In this document: positions 9,148 through 18,894 of the stretch, piece by piece
How positions within the stretch are numbered: position 1 is the stretch's first letter
Layout: every line of letters begins with the position of its first letter
Assembly (NCBI GenBank): GCA_030685015.1
Contig: JAUXWS010000040.1
Coordinates: 1 to 38,214, forward strand
DNA: 38,214 nt
Origin: a bacterium
GTDB taxonomy: Bacteria; CAIWAD01
Direction of reading: 5' to 3'
Notes under the pieces: model-generated
Databases searched by the model: none
What the model was told of the DNA's origin: nothing
What the model saw: only the letters and a program-made list of their open reading frames with translations
Translations under genes and position numbers: made by a program

Positions 9148-12100
9148 TCAAGGGCGCGCGTAGACGGCCCGCGCCCGGTAGAAGCGCCGCGCCAGGGTCG
9201 GGGCGGCGGGGTCGGTCCACCACGTGTCCGGCGTCAGTACCAGATGTTGCCAACCCTGGCCGTCGCTCGAGGCCTCCAGGCGCACGCCCGTGCAGAGCCA
9301 GCCGGCGGGCGGCGCCGGAGCCACCCATTCCAGGCGCATGGTCCCGTCGGCCAGTCGGGTGATCTGCAGCTCCACGGGGGAGAAGGTGGGCGAAGCCAGC
9401 GGGAAGGCGACCCATTCTCCCGCTTGGAGATGGCCGTCCCCGTCCAGGGTGGGCGGCGCCTGGAGCTGGAGGACGCCGCCGTTGGGCGTGGTCCAGGCCC
9501 CCAGGGCCAGCCAGACCGTGTCGGGCAGGGCGCCGAAAAGGGCGGCCGGATCGAGGCTGCCTTCGAGCACGGCGCCGCGGGCCTGGGCGGGGGCGCCCGC
9601 CCCCGTGTCGAACCAGCCGCTCCACCCGTTGTCCACCTCGTTGGCCAGGTAGGCGCCCCAGGCCGCCGCCTGGCCCGCCTTGGCCCAGGGCGCCGGCTGC
9701 GGGGCGCCGGGCGGTGCGGCCAGGAAGAGGAAGTGGTCGCGCCCGGCCTGGGCCGGCGTCCCCGCCAGGTAGAGGCGGCTGCCGTTCCAGCCCGCCCACA
9801 GCTGCAGGTTCTCCGCCTGCGCCACGAGCTGGGCGGCGGCGTCCAGCTGGCCGTCCATCGCCCAGTCGGCGGCCGCGCCCTCCACCGGGACATGCCAGTC
9901 CTGCCCGCTGTTGTTGTCCCAGTGCCCCAGGTTGTCGTGGAAGACGAAATCAACCTGCTGCGCTCCCACCGGCAAGGTCAGGGTGATGCGCCAGGCGGCG
10001 CTGTCCGCCGCCCAGGCCATGGGCGCGTCGCTGACGCCGCCCCAGTTGTTGAAGCCGTAGTGCAGCCAGATGGGATCGGTGGCAGGGGGCAGGGGTCCAC
10101 CCTCCACCCGGTATTGGATGGTGAAGGCCTGTCCCGCCTGGCCCGGCCGCGGCCACCAGGAGACGCGCCCCCCCTCTCCTCCCCCGCCCTGGCCCTGGCC
10201 CGTGCCGATCCAGGTGTGCAGGATGGGGCTGCGCCTGACGTGGCCGCGGCTGTCCCGCGCCTCCACGAAATAGTCGACGAGGAGCCCCCCTTCCTCCACC
10301 AGCTCGGGCTCCGTGACGTGGAGCCAGTACTGGTCGGCGATCACCGTGGGCATGACGAAGAAATCGATGTTGGGATCGTTGTGGACATTGCCGGCGGGAA
10401 AGGCCCTCTGGTGCATGGGCAGCTGGCGCCAGGACCCCACCTCGGGTCCGCCCGCATAGGTCTCATTCTGGTGGCTGGCCAAGGGGTTCTCCCCGTCGGC
10501 GTCGATGCGGTAGTGGAAGGTGACGCTGTCCACGCCCGACACGTCGTGGACAAAGGTCCAGACCCAGAAGTCGCGGCTGTGGAGAGTCTGCTGGTAGCCC
10601 CAGAGGCTGCCGAAGCCCACCGCGCCGGGGTTGTGCGGGTGCTGCTGGGGCAGCCAGATGGTGGGCGGCGTCTGGTCCAGGGCGCCGTCGCCGATCACCT
10701 GGGCGGCGTGGGCCACGGCCGTGTTGCAGGCGACGGTGGCCTTGACCTCCATGTCGAGGGCGGCACCGTAGTACATGTAGCCGCTCTCGAGGGCGGGCAG
10801 GAAATGGTGCCAGGCCAGCTCGGCGGACGAGGCGGGATGGGCCGCCGGGTCCATCACGGCGGCCGGGTCCACGTCCCCGTCGATCTGGGCGGCGGTGGAG
10901 ACCAGATTCTGCGCCGCCGTGATCACGGCCCAGTTGCGGATGTCCTCGGCCCAGCCCCCGGCCATGTCGAAGCGGCCGTCGGCTCCCACCGGCGGCCAGT
11001 TCCAGTTGATGAAATCCGGGCTGCCGAAGTCGCCGTCGGCGTTGACCCAGCCGCCGTCCTCCACGTGGACGATGTCCTGCGGGGAGACGGGATGGTCGGC
11101 CAGGTACTGCTGCACCACGGTGGGCGTGTGGCCCGCCGCCACCGCCGCGGCGGTGAAGCCGGGCACGCTCTGCATGTAGTAGGAATAGCCGCCGCCCCAG
11201 GCGTTGTCCCCGTCATGCCCCAGCACGATGAGGAGGGGCTGCTCCGGCTCGCTGTGGGGAGCCACCTGGGCCACGTCCTCCAGCCCGTACATCTGGTAGC
11301 CGTCCTGCCAGCTCATGGCCATCTCCATGGGCACCACCGTGAGGGTGCTGACCGCGCCGCTCGCCGGGTCGATGTGCTGGGCTTGGTGCGGCCTCATGGC
11401 GAAGGGCACGGCGTTGGTGGGTGTGCAGTCGCGGCTGATGGTGCGGCTCCACCAGTGGGCCTGGGGCGGGTTGAGCTGGTCGGCCCGGTTGGGCGGGTCG
11501 CAGTTCTCGCCCCCGGTGCCCAGCACCAGCGGGAAGTCGGCGCAGGCGCGGCTCAGATGGTTGTTGGGGACGAAGGACCACTGGATCCCCTCCGCGGCCA
11601 GCACGGGGATGATGCGCGTGCTGAAGCACATCTCCGGCGGGAAGAAGCCCTGGGAAAGGCCGGGCGCGGCGCCCCAGGCCCGCTCGTGGGCCAGCTTGGC
11701 GATGCGGATCTCCATGCGCAGCGCCTCCTCGTCAAGGAGGGGCGCGATGCTGTGGTGGTAGGGCGTGAGGACCTGGTCCAGGCGCGGGAAGCCGCCGGGG
11801 GTCGTCCAGCCGCGGGCCTGGCGGATGGGCTGGTTCCAGGCGGGACTGTAACCCAGGGCGCCCGCCGCCCCCAGGGAGGCCACGTTGTCGATCAGGCAGC
11901 CGGCGTAGCTGACTTGCGCCCCGCTGAGCGGCCCGCTCATGGCGGCGATGGCGTCGCGCATGCGCCACTGGTAGGCGGCCACCCGGTCGGCCACGCTGAA
12001 GATCTGCGCCACGTCGTTCTGCGGATGCGCCGCCCCGGCGTTGCGCCGCTGGATGGACTCCCAGGCCGTCTCCACCGTGGTCGGATGGAGGGCCGAGGGC

Positions 12101-12210
12101 TGCGGCCAGTAGATGGGCTGTTGCTGGTGCCAGTGGTAGGTGGTGTAGACGGCGGCGCCGGCGGTGGCGGCGCAGACCAGCAGGATTGTCAGGGCGATGG
12201 ATCGGCGCAT
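9148..12210 (-). CDS. Secreted GH57 alpha-amylase-type enzyme with CBM25-like starch-binding domain
   Basis: A 1020-residue exported enzyme. The ATG at 12210 follows an AGGAG site and opens a signal peptide (MRRSIALTILLVCAATAGAA). GH57 hallmarks follow: HWHQQQPIYW (residues 26-35), LTPYHHSIAPLL, GFFPPEMCFS, and VLGHDGDNAWGG, which probably holds the catalytic-site Asp. A WWPRPGQAGQ to DWHVPV segment of about 95 residues, with LHYGFNNWGG and VFHDNLGHWDNN, resembles CBM25 starch-binding modules. A DOMON/CBM9-like stretch (MDGQLDAAAQL) and a fibronectin-like C-terminus follow. The family hydrolyses alpha-glucans (amylase, amylopullulanase, 4-alpha-glucanotransferase). No C-terminal sorting tail is visible. 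It is transcribed away from dnaK, whose terminator lies just upstream. The catalytic nucleophile Glu was not located with certainty. Confidence 0.85.
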   Translation of the reverse strand: MRRSIALTILLVCAATAGAAVYTTYHWHQQQPIYWPQPSALHPTTVETAWESIQRRNAGAAHPQNDVAQIFSVADRVAAYQWRMRDAIAAMSGPLSGAQVSYAGCLIDNVASLGAAGALGYSPAWNQPIRQARGWTTPGGFPRLDQVLTPYHHSIAPLLDEEALRMEIRIAKLAHERAWGAAPGLSQGFFPPEMCFSTRIIPVLAAEGIQWSFVPNNHLSRACADFPLVLGTGGENCDPPNRADQLNPPQAHWWSRTISRDCTPTNAVPFAMRPHQAQHIDPASGAVSTLTVVPMEMAMSWQDGYQMYGLEDVAQVAPHSEPEQPLLIVLGHDGDNAWGGGYSYYMQSVPGFTAAAVAAGHTPTVVQQYLADHPVSPQDIVHVEDGGWVNADGDFGSPDFINWNWPPVGADGRFDMAGGWAEDIRNWAVITAAQNLVSTAAQIDGDVDPAAVMDPAAHPASSAELAWHHFLPALESGYMYYGAALDMEVKATVACNTAVAHAAQVIGDGALDQTPPTIWLPQQHPHNPGAVGFGSLWGYQQTLHSRDFWVWTFVHDVSGVDSVTFHYRIDADGENPLASHQNETYAGGPEVGSWRQLPMHQRAFPAGNVHNDPNIDFFVMPTVIADQYWLHVTEPELVEEGGLLVDYFVEARDSRGHVRRSPILHTWIGTGQGQGGGGEGGRVSWWPRPGQAGQAFTIQYRVEGGPLPPATDPIWLHYGFNNWGGVSDAPMAWAADSAAWRITLTLPVGAQQVDFVFHDNLGHWDNNSGQDWHVPVEGAAADWAMDGQLDAAAQLVAQAENLQLWAGWNGSRLYLAGTPAQAGRDHFLFLAAPPGAPQPAPWAKAGQAAAWGAYLANEVDNGWSGWFDTGAGAPAQARGAVLEGSLDPAALFGALPDTVWLALGAWTTPNGGVLQLQAPPTLDGDGHLQAGEWVAFPLASPTFSPVELQITRLADGTMRLEWVAPAPPAGWLCTGVRLEASSDGQGWQHLVLTPDTWWTDPAAPTLARRFYRARAVYARP

Positions 12211-12337
12211 GGGGGAGCACTCCTGGCTTGCCCGCGCAAGGTGGGGAGTATGGCGTGAAAATGGAAGACGGCCGGACCCGGTCGGCGGGCCTGACACCGG
12301 CGCTACGGCCGGGTTTGCGCCTCGATGCGAGCATCAG

Positions 12338-12367
12338 AAAAGCCCCCGCCGGATCGCGGCGGGGGCT
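12338..12367 (-). terminator. Rho-independent terminator after dnaK
   Basis: On the minus strand an 11-bp GC-rich stem (AGCCCCCGCCG at 12367-12357 pairing with 12351-12341) closes a 5-base loop and is followed by a run of T residues at 12341-12338. It begins 25 bases past the dnaK stop and separates dnaK from the GH57 gene. Confidence 0.85.
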
Positions 12368-12391
12368 GAACGTGTCGCTGGGCGGCGCGCG

Positions 12392-14335
<1,944 letters not shown>

Positions 14336-14793
14336 ATATCCTTCCTCCATTTTGTTCAGCACACATGGGATGGCAAGGGACGTGCCAGATCAAGCATTGC
14401 GTATTTCGGTGTGATGGAAAACGGAGATTCATGATTCATCTGATGACCAGTCCAGGTTTGCACGACCGCCTGTCATCATCAAGTCAATTTGGCAGGCCTT
14501 CCTCCTGATGTGGCACAATCTGGCAGCAGCGCCTCCTGTTGCGATGAGGGGACAGGCAAGGGACTTTCCCATCGGATTGGATGGGATTGTCCTGCTCTTG
14601 GATCGGTGGGGGGAGGATGTCAACAAAAACCAGGCTTCGGGCGGGAACCTGAGCCAGCGCTTTTCCGTTTGGCCGCGCGCTCCCCATGACGCCCTTCGAA
14701 GGGCGGGTGGGGGGAGGTGGGAGGGCCCGAAATGTTCTGAATTGGGCGCGAGACAAATGGACGAACCGACGCGGCCGAAGACCATTCAGGTAC
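14336..14793. other. Gene-free region between dnaK and the lytic transglycosylase
   Basis: 458 bases with visibly lower GC than the genes around it. Apart from the dnaK ribosome site and heat-shock-like promoter at its left end, it has only minor features: a direct repeat of GATTCAT near 14428-14440 and a perfect 16-base palindrome CGCCCTTCGAAGGGCG at 14690-14705, which has no T run on either strand. Short open frames on both strands show no ribosome sites or recognisable protein features. I see no RNA gene in it. Confidence 0.5.
14363..14394 (-). promoter_or_regulatory. Candidate sigma-32-type heat-shock promoter of dnaK
   Basis: On the minus strand CTTGATC (14394-14388) and TCCCATGT (14370-14363) are 17 bases apart. 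They match the known sigma-32 consensus (CTTGAAA and CCCCATNT) at 5 of 7 and 7 of 8 positions. Transcription would start about 20 bases before the dnaK ATG. No CIRCE inverted repeat (TTAGCACTC/GAGTGCTAA) was seen in the upstream region, which agrees with sigma-factor rather than HrcA control. This is inference from the match alone. Confidence 0.4.
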
Positions 14794-15720
14794 TCAAGGT
14801 ACCCAGCCCACTGTCCAGGCAAGGCGCAACACCGCGTCCACATAATCCCAACAATGGTTGTAGCGATGGATGGCCATGCGCCGCTTGTGCTCCGTCAACT
14901 TGCCCCGCCAGCCATTCTCCTTTAGATAGCGCCCCACGCTGAACACGGCATCTGGAAACCCGCCCAGGGCGACATGTCCGTCCCCGTCGCCGTCGTCGCC
15001 ATAGGCCGCCAGACTGGTGGGCATGAACTGGGGCAATCCGATGGCGCCGGCAAAGGAGCAGGGCAGGTCATGCCAGTCCTCCACCGGAATGCTTCGGGCC
15101 AGCGTGCGCAGCTCCCGCGCCGCCCAGGCGGCCCGTTTGGCGGCGCGCTTCTCCAGCACCTCGGCCAGTTCCCGACGGGACCTGGTTCCGCCGAAGCGCT
15201 GCTCCCGCGCCTCGGCCGTGTCCAGCGCCGCCGGGCTGAGGGCCTCCTCGTGCAGGAGCAGGGTCATGAAGAGGTCGGGGGCGCGGTAGTGGCCCTGATG
15301 CTCGCCCAGCCTTGTCTCGATCATGAGGATGGCGGCGATCACCTCCCGCGGCACGCCGTGCCTGTGCTCGGCGGCGGCCAGCAGGTCCCGTTCATCCCGC
15401 AGGAAGCGACGCAGTCGATCCACCGTCGCCTCCGTGAAGAAGTGGGAGTAGTCCCCCGAGGATTCGCCATAACTCAGCTTGAGCAGCAGGCGACCCGGGT
15501 AGCAGCGCATGGTGTCCAGGCGCAGGCCGGCCACCAGCTCCGCCTCCAGACCCGCCCGCGCCAGGCGGTGGCGCAGCGTATCCTGCTCTGCACGGGTGAA
15601 GACGCGGTGGGGCACGGGCGGCAGGGTCGAGGCGGGCGGCTGGTGTGGATCCACCTGGGGCGCGGCCGCCAGTTGGAAGAGGAGCGGCAGAAGCAGCACG
15701 GGGACAAGCAGACGCTTCAT
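14794..15720 (-). CDS. mltB: Lytic murein transglycosylase B (MltB/SLT_2 family)
   Basis: Cleaves the MurNAc-GlcNAc bond of peptidoglycan with formation of anhydro-MurNAc, in the periplasm. The 308-residue protein has a signal peptide (MKRLLVPVLLLPLLFQLAAA) without a lipobox. The catalytic segment is AAILMIETRLGEHQGHYR, whose Glu is the family acid, and SFAGAIGLPQFMPTSLAAYG is the diagnostic MltB motif. The C-terminus NHCWDYVDAVLRLAW also fits. An ATG 9 bases upstream (15729) would add three residues; neither start has a strong ribosome site. The gene begins within 15 bases of the kinase stop and is probably co-transcribed with der and the kinase. Unlike E. coli MltB it appears to be soluble rather than a lipoprotein. 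Confidence 0.9.
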   Translation of the reverse strand: MKRLLVPVLLLPLLFQLAAAPQVDPHQPPASTLPPVPHRVFTRAEQDTLRHRLARAGLEAELVAGLRLDTMRCYPGRLLLKLSYGESSGDYSHFFTEATVDRLRRFLRDERDLLAAAEHRHGVPREVIAAILMIETRLGEHQGHYRAPDLFMTLLLHEEALSPAALDTAEAREQRFGGTRSRRELAEVLEKRAAKRAAWAARELRTLARSIPVEDWHDLPCSFAGAIGLPQFMPTSLAAYGDDGDGDGHVALGGFPDAVFSVGRYLKENGWRGKLTEHKRRMAIHRYNHCWDYVDAVLRLAWTVGWVP

Positions 15721-15730
15721 GAGGCCCATT

Positions 15731-16663
15731 TCACTTGCTTTTGGTCGCCGGCCGGTGGTCGTCCACCGGAGAGAGCGCATCCAGCTTGGCCAGTCCCACC
15801 CCGGCGCAGGCGAGGCCGGCCATCCGCGCGGCCACGGGCAGGGCCTCCTCCACCGGCCAGCCGCGCCCCAGCGTGGCCAGCAGGGCGGCGCCCAGCACGT
15901 CGCCACAGCCAGTCGTGTCCCGCACCTGGGACGGTGCCCAGGCCGCCTGTCGACGCAGTCCGGACCCGTCGGCATAGAGCAAGCCGGCGGCCCCCGCCGT
16001 CACCACGACCCTTCGGCATCCCGCCTTGCGCAGGCGCAGGACCAGGTCGGCCGCATCCTCCAGGCGACGGGGCGGACGGCCGGTCAGGCTGCCCGCCTCG
16101 ACCAGGGTCATTTGCAGCAGGTCCAGCTCCTGCACCCAATCGAAGGCGTGCGGCACCTGCCGCAGGCGGCGGGGGCGACCTTCGCGCCAATCCAGGCTCA
16201 GCGAGTGCCAGTCCAGTTGCAACCAGCCGCCGGGATGACGCCGCCGCCACTCGTCCCGGAAGGAGCGCCAGGTCTCCAGCGCCACATCCCGGCCCGAGCT
16301 GCAGTTGAGCAGGAAACGCGGACAGGCCAGGCCCGGCTCCAGTTGCCCGCCGGCCAGGGGCGGCAGGCGCAGTTCCGCCACTTCAGGCTTGTCGGGCCGG
16401 CGGCAATCCAGGGTGATGTGATTGCCCCGGCCCGCCACGGCGCACAGGCCTTCCAGCGCGCAGCCGGTGGTGGCGAACACGGGGGCGTAGTGCGGCGCGT
16501 CCTCGGCCGCCAGCCAGGCCAGCGGAAGCAGGCGCTCGCCGGGCATAAGGCGGGCCAGGGCGAGGAGGCTGTAGCACAGCCCGCCGGCGGCCACCGTTGC
16601 CTGCGGTGCTTCCGCCAAACCGTGCAGCAGGGTGTCCAGGTTGAAGGTGCCGGCCAGGGCCAC
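15731..16663 (-). CDS. PfkB-family carbohydrate kinase
   Basis: A 310-residue ribokinase-fold protein. The C-terminal PfkB signature is clear: VRDTTGCGDVLGAALLATL, containing the anion hole and catalytic Asp; its GCGD replaces the more common GAGD. VVVTAGAAGLLYADG is the preceding ATP-site strand. The N-terminal half is divergent but has GTFNLDTL and an internal AAGGLCYSLLALARL segment where sugar-binding residues normally lie. The substrate cannot be predicted. Translation probably starts at a GTG 20 bases after the der stop, with a weak GGGCGG site. It lies between der and mltB, apparently in one operon, so a role in cell-envelope sugar recycling is possible but only suggested by context. 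Confidence 0.8.
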   Translation of the reverse strand: MALAGTFNLDTLLHGLAEAPQATVAAGGLCYSLLALARLMPGERLLPLAWLAAEDAPHYAPVFATTGCALEGLCAVAGRGNHITLDCRRPDKPEVAELRLPPLAGGQLEPGLACPRFLLNCSSGRDVALETWRSFRDEWRRRHPGGWLQLDWHSLSLDWREGRPRRLRQVPHAFDWVQELDLLQMTLVEAGSLTGRPPRRLEDAADLVLRLRKAGCRRVVVTAGAAGLLYADGSGLRRQAAWAPSQVRDTTGCGDVLGAALLATLGRGWPVEEALPVAARMAGLACAGVGLAKLDALSPVDDHRPATKSK

Positions 16664-16682
16664 GCCGCCCGCGCTGAGCGGA

Positions 16683-18326
16683 TCAGGCGCGATCGTCCTC
16701 GTCCCCGTCGCTCCAATCGTCTTCCAGCTCGTCCTCGTCGGGATCGATCAGCTCTTCCTCGTCCGGATCGAAGGGGGCCTCCACGTCGGGATCCCAGATG
16801 AGCGGATCGGCCTCCGGCCCCTCCACGTCCGGGTCCTCGTCCTCGTCCGGCTCATAACCGGGACGCCAGCGCTGGCCGGGCGTCTCGCCGCCCCCCAGGC
16901 CGAAGTCCTCCTCATCCTCCCGGCCGCGCTTGCGGCCGTCCTCCGCATGCAGGCTTTCCTCGCGCATGGGCATGTCCTCCGGCGCTATGGGTCCAAAGGC
17001 TCCCTGGAATTCGCCGCGCGAGCGGAGGTCAAGCCTCACCGGCACCCCGCGCAGGTCGAAGGCCCGCCGCAGGCGGTTCTCCAGGAAGCGCAAGTAATGA
17101 TGGTCCACATGATCCGGGTGGCTGCAGGCAAACACGATCCAGGGGGGATCGTTCCGCACCTGGCGCACCGCGCTGATGCGCACCCAGCGTCCCCCGTGGG
17201 AGGCGGGCGGCCGTCGTTCGATCTCCGGCAGCAGGGCCTGCTCCAGCACGGCGCGGGTCAGCTTCACGCGCTGCCGCTGGTGAAGCTCCCAGGCCAGGTC
17301 GAGCAGCCGGCGGGTGCGCTGGCCGGTCAAGGCGGAGATGAAGACCACCTGCACCCAGCCCAGGGTCGGGATCTTCTCCCGCAGCCGCCGCTCGTGGTCG
17401 CGGGCCGTGTTGGTCGCCTTGTCCGCCACCAGATCCCACTTGTTGACGGCCAGCAGCACGCCCTTGCGCGCGGCGATCGCCTCCTCCAGCACCTGGATGT
17501 CCTGGTGGGTGAGGCCCTCCTCGGCGTCCACGAGCAGGATGCAGACCTCCGCCCCCGTGATGGCGGCCTGGCTGCGCAGGGTGGCATAGAACTCCACATT
17601 CTCCTTGACCCGCGTGCGGCGGCGCAGGCCGGCCGTGTCGACCAGCACGTAGCGCCGGCCGTTGTGGCGGACCACGCTGTCAATGGAGTCCCGCGTCGTG
17701 CCCGCCACCGGGGTCACCAACACGCGGTCCGCTCCCAGCAGCCGGTTGACGAGACTGGATTTGCCCACGTTGGGACGCCCGATGATGGCCACGCGCAGGT
17801 CCCCCTCCAGGCCCGCTCGACCGCCTTCCGGCAGCAGGGCGACGAGGCGGTCGAGCAGGTCGCCGCTCTGGCGGCCGCTGATGGCGGAGACGGGCTGGGG
17901 CTCGTCCAGTCCCAGCTTCCAGAACTCGGCGGCCTCCAGCTCCAACCGCTCGTTGTCGGCCTTGTTCGCCACCAACAGACAGGGCTTGCCCTTGTCCCGG
18001 ATGTGGCGGGCCAGCAGTTGGTCCGTCTCCGTGATGCCGGTGGTGGCATCCACGACCAGGAGCACAAGATCCGCCTCGTCCAGCCCCATCTCCACCTGCT
18101 CGCGGATGGCCACGTCGAAGAGGTCGTTGCCCTCGGGCACGAAACCGCCCGTGTCCATGAGCATGAACTCGCGCCCGCCCCAGGCCGCCTCGGCGTAGTG
18201 GCGGTCCCGCGTCACACCCGGTTCGTCATGGACAATGGCCTTGCGGGCGTGGATGAGGCGGTTGAAGAGCGTGGACTTGCCCACGTTCGGCCGCCCCAGC
18301 ACCGCCACGATCGGTTTCGACCTCAT
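16683..18326 (-). CDS. der: Ribosome biogenesis GTPase Der (EngA) with a long acidic C-terminal tail
   Basis: Tandem-GTPase factor for 50S subunit assembly. The ATG at 18326 follows AGGA and gives MRSKPIVAVLGRPNVGKST. G domain 1 has GRPNVGKS (11-18), DTGG (58-61) and NKAD (121-124); G domain 2 has GRPNVGKS (183-190), then DTAG and NKWD. A KH-like domain ends near residue 448. The last 99 residues are an extra tail very rich in Asp and Glu (for example DPDEEELIDPDEDELEDD), bringing the protein to 547 residues against about 435-490 for most Der proteins. The tail is low-complexity and probably disordered. It keeps an open frame through to a normal stop, and the kinase gene starts 20 bases later. 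Confidence 0.95.
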   Translation of the reverse strand: MRSKPIVAVLGRPNVGKSTLFNRLIHARKAIVHDEPGVTRDRHYAEAAWGGREFMLMDTGGFVPEGNDLFDVAIREQVEMGLDEADLVLLVVDATTGITETDQLLARHIRDKGKPCLLVANKADNERLELEAAEFWKLGLDEPQPVSAISGRQSGDLLDRLVALLPEGGRAGLEGDLRVAIIGRPNVGKSSLVNRLLGADRVLVTPVAGTTRDSIDSVVRHNGRRYVLVDTAGLRRRTRVKENVEFYATLRSQAAITGAEVCILLVDAEEGLTHQDIQVLEEAIAARKGVLLAVNKWDLVADKATNTARDHERRLREKIPTLGWVQVVFISALTGQRTRRLLDLAWELHQRQRVKLTRAVLEQALLPEIERRPPASHGGRWVRISAVRQVRNDPPWIVFACSHPDHVDHHYLRFLENRLRRAFDLRGVPVRLDLRSRGEFQGAFGPIAPEDMPMREESLHAEDGRKRGREDEEDFGLGGGETPGQRWRPGYEPDEDEDPDVEGPEADPLIWDPDVEAPFDPDEEELIDPDEDELEDDWSDGDEDDRA

Positions 18327-18444
18327 GCAAACGTCCTGTGATTGAACCGCGACCCGTCCGTGCCCGGGCCAAGGTAAGGAGTGGAAGACGACATGATCGC
18401 GACTTGCCCCGTGCAGTGGATCTGCATTTTCGGGCAAAGGGTGC

Positions 18445-18473
18445 TTGCATGGTTGGTCGGCAACTGGTAGAAT
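18445..18473 (+). promoter_or_regulatory. Sigma-70-type promoter of the plus-strand RNA
   Basis: TTGCAT (18445-18450) and TAGAAT (18468-18473) are 17 bases apart, matching the -35 at 4 of 6 and the -10 at 5 of 6. Transcription would start near G18480. No plus-strand protein gene follows, but a foldable segment and a terminator do. Confidence 0.55.
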
Positions 18474-18479
18474 AGGCCC

Positions 18480-18661
18480 GTCTTTCGACCGATAGCAAAA
18501 CAGAACACTCACAGCATCAGATGACCCCGGAGGTTGACGATCCCTCGCCTCGTCGCGAGTGACAATAAGCTCCTTCTTTTACTGCTTTACATCCCCACAA
18601 AGCAGGTTTTAGGGCACAATCGGAAGGGCTGACCAACCCAGGTCGGCCCTTTCGACTTTTT
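18480..18661 (+). ncRNA. Candidate non-coding RNA, about 180 nt, 6S-RNA-like architecture
   Basis: The segment lies between a good promoter and a terminator on the strand opposite to all neighbouring genes and has no credible ORF. Pairings read from the sequence: CCGAT (18489-18493) with ATCGG (18619-18623) and AAAAC (18497-18501) with GTTTT (18606-18610) form a closing stem. GGAGGTTG (18529-18536) pairs with CAAT (18563-18566) plus CTCC (18570-18573), and CTCGC (18544-18548) with GCGAG (18555-18559), forming an apical arm. CTGCTTT (18582-18588) pairs perfectly with AAAGCAG (18599-18605) as a side hairpin on the 3' strand. A closing stem, a large central bubble with a 3'-side hairpin, and a terminal arm is the known plan of 6S RNA, which binds RNA polymerase. 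The length also fits. The 6S identity is inference; an unrelated small RNA is possible. Confidence 0.5.
18624..18661 (+). terminator. Rho-independent terminator of the plus-strand RNA
   Basis: AAGGGCTGACC (18624-18634) pairs with GGTCGGCCCTT (18641-18651) over 11 positions with one G-T pair, around a 6-base loop, followed by TCGAC and TTTTT (18657-18661). It works only on the plus strand, where no protein gene precedes it, and so marks the end of a non-coding transcript. Confidence 0.7.
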
Positions 18662-18835
18662 GGAGCGCAGCTGTGTCATCGCCCCAGCCAACGCTTGCTT
18701 GAGCCTGACGACCCCGCGTGTCCCGCAGCTTATCTGCACATGCTGCCACGTTGCGCTGCGACAACTGCGACGACCGGTCGCGGCGGGGGCGCGCATTCCC
18801 CAAGGACCCAAGCCCGCTTGGCCGCATGAAGGTGG

Positions 18836-18871
18836 AAGAGAAAAGGCCCGCATCCATTCAGATGCAGGCCT
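18836..18871 (-). terminator. Rho-independent terminator after apaG
   Basis: On the minus strand AGGCCTGCATC (18871-18861) pairs with GATGCGGGCCT (18854-18844) with one T-G pair and a 6-base loop, followed by TTTTCTCTT. It starts 23 bases past the apaG stop and insulates der and the RNA region from apaG transcription. Confidence 0.8.
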
Positions 18872-18894
18872 GTCGATGTTCTATTCATAAATCT

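Noticed and set aside
6883-12258. A 1791-codon open frame on the plus strand, and similar long plus-strand frames at 1290-3578, 12164-14434, 20537-23749 and 33364-35493
   Set aside because: They are antisense to well-supported minus-strand genes with recognisable domains. Their translations are low-complexity (Gly, Ala, Arg, Gln, His, Val-rich) without domains, as expected from mirror frames in high-GC DNA.
14336-14500. CIRCE operator upstream of dnaK
   Set aside because: Read on both strands, no TTAGCACTC/GAGTGCTAA-type inverted repeat is present.
14508-14942. Small plus-strand gene in the dnaK-mltB gap
   Set aside because: No ribosome site, no recognisable sequence, and its 3' part is antisense to the conserved end of mltB.
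18587-18890. Small proteins in the der-apaG gap
   Set aside because: The open frames cross two clear terminators and lack ribosome sites; the structure fits an RNA gene and terminators instead.
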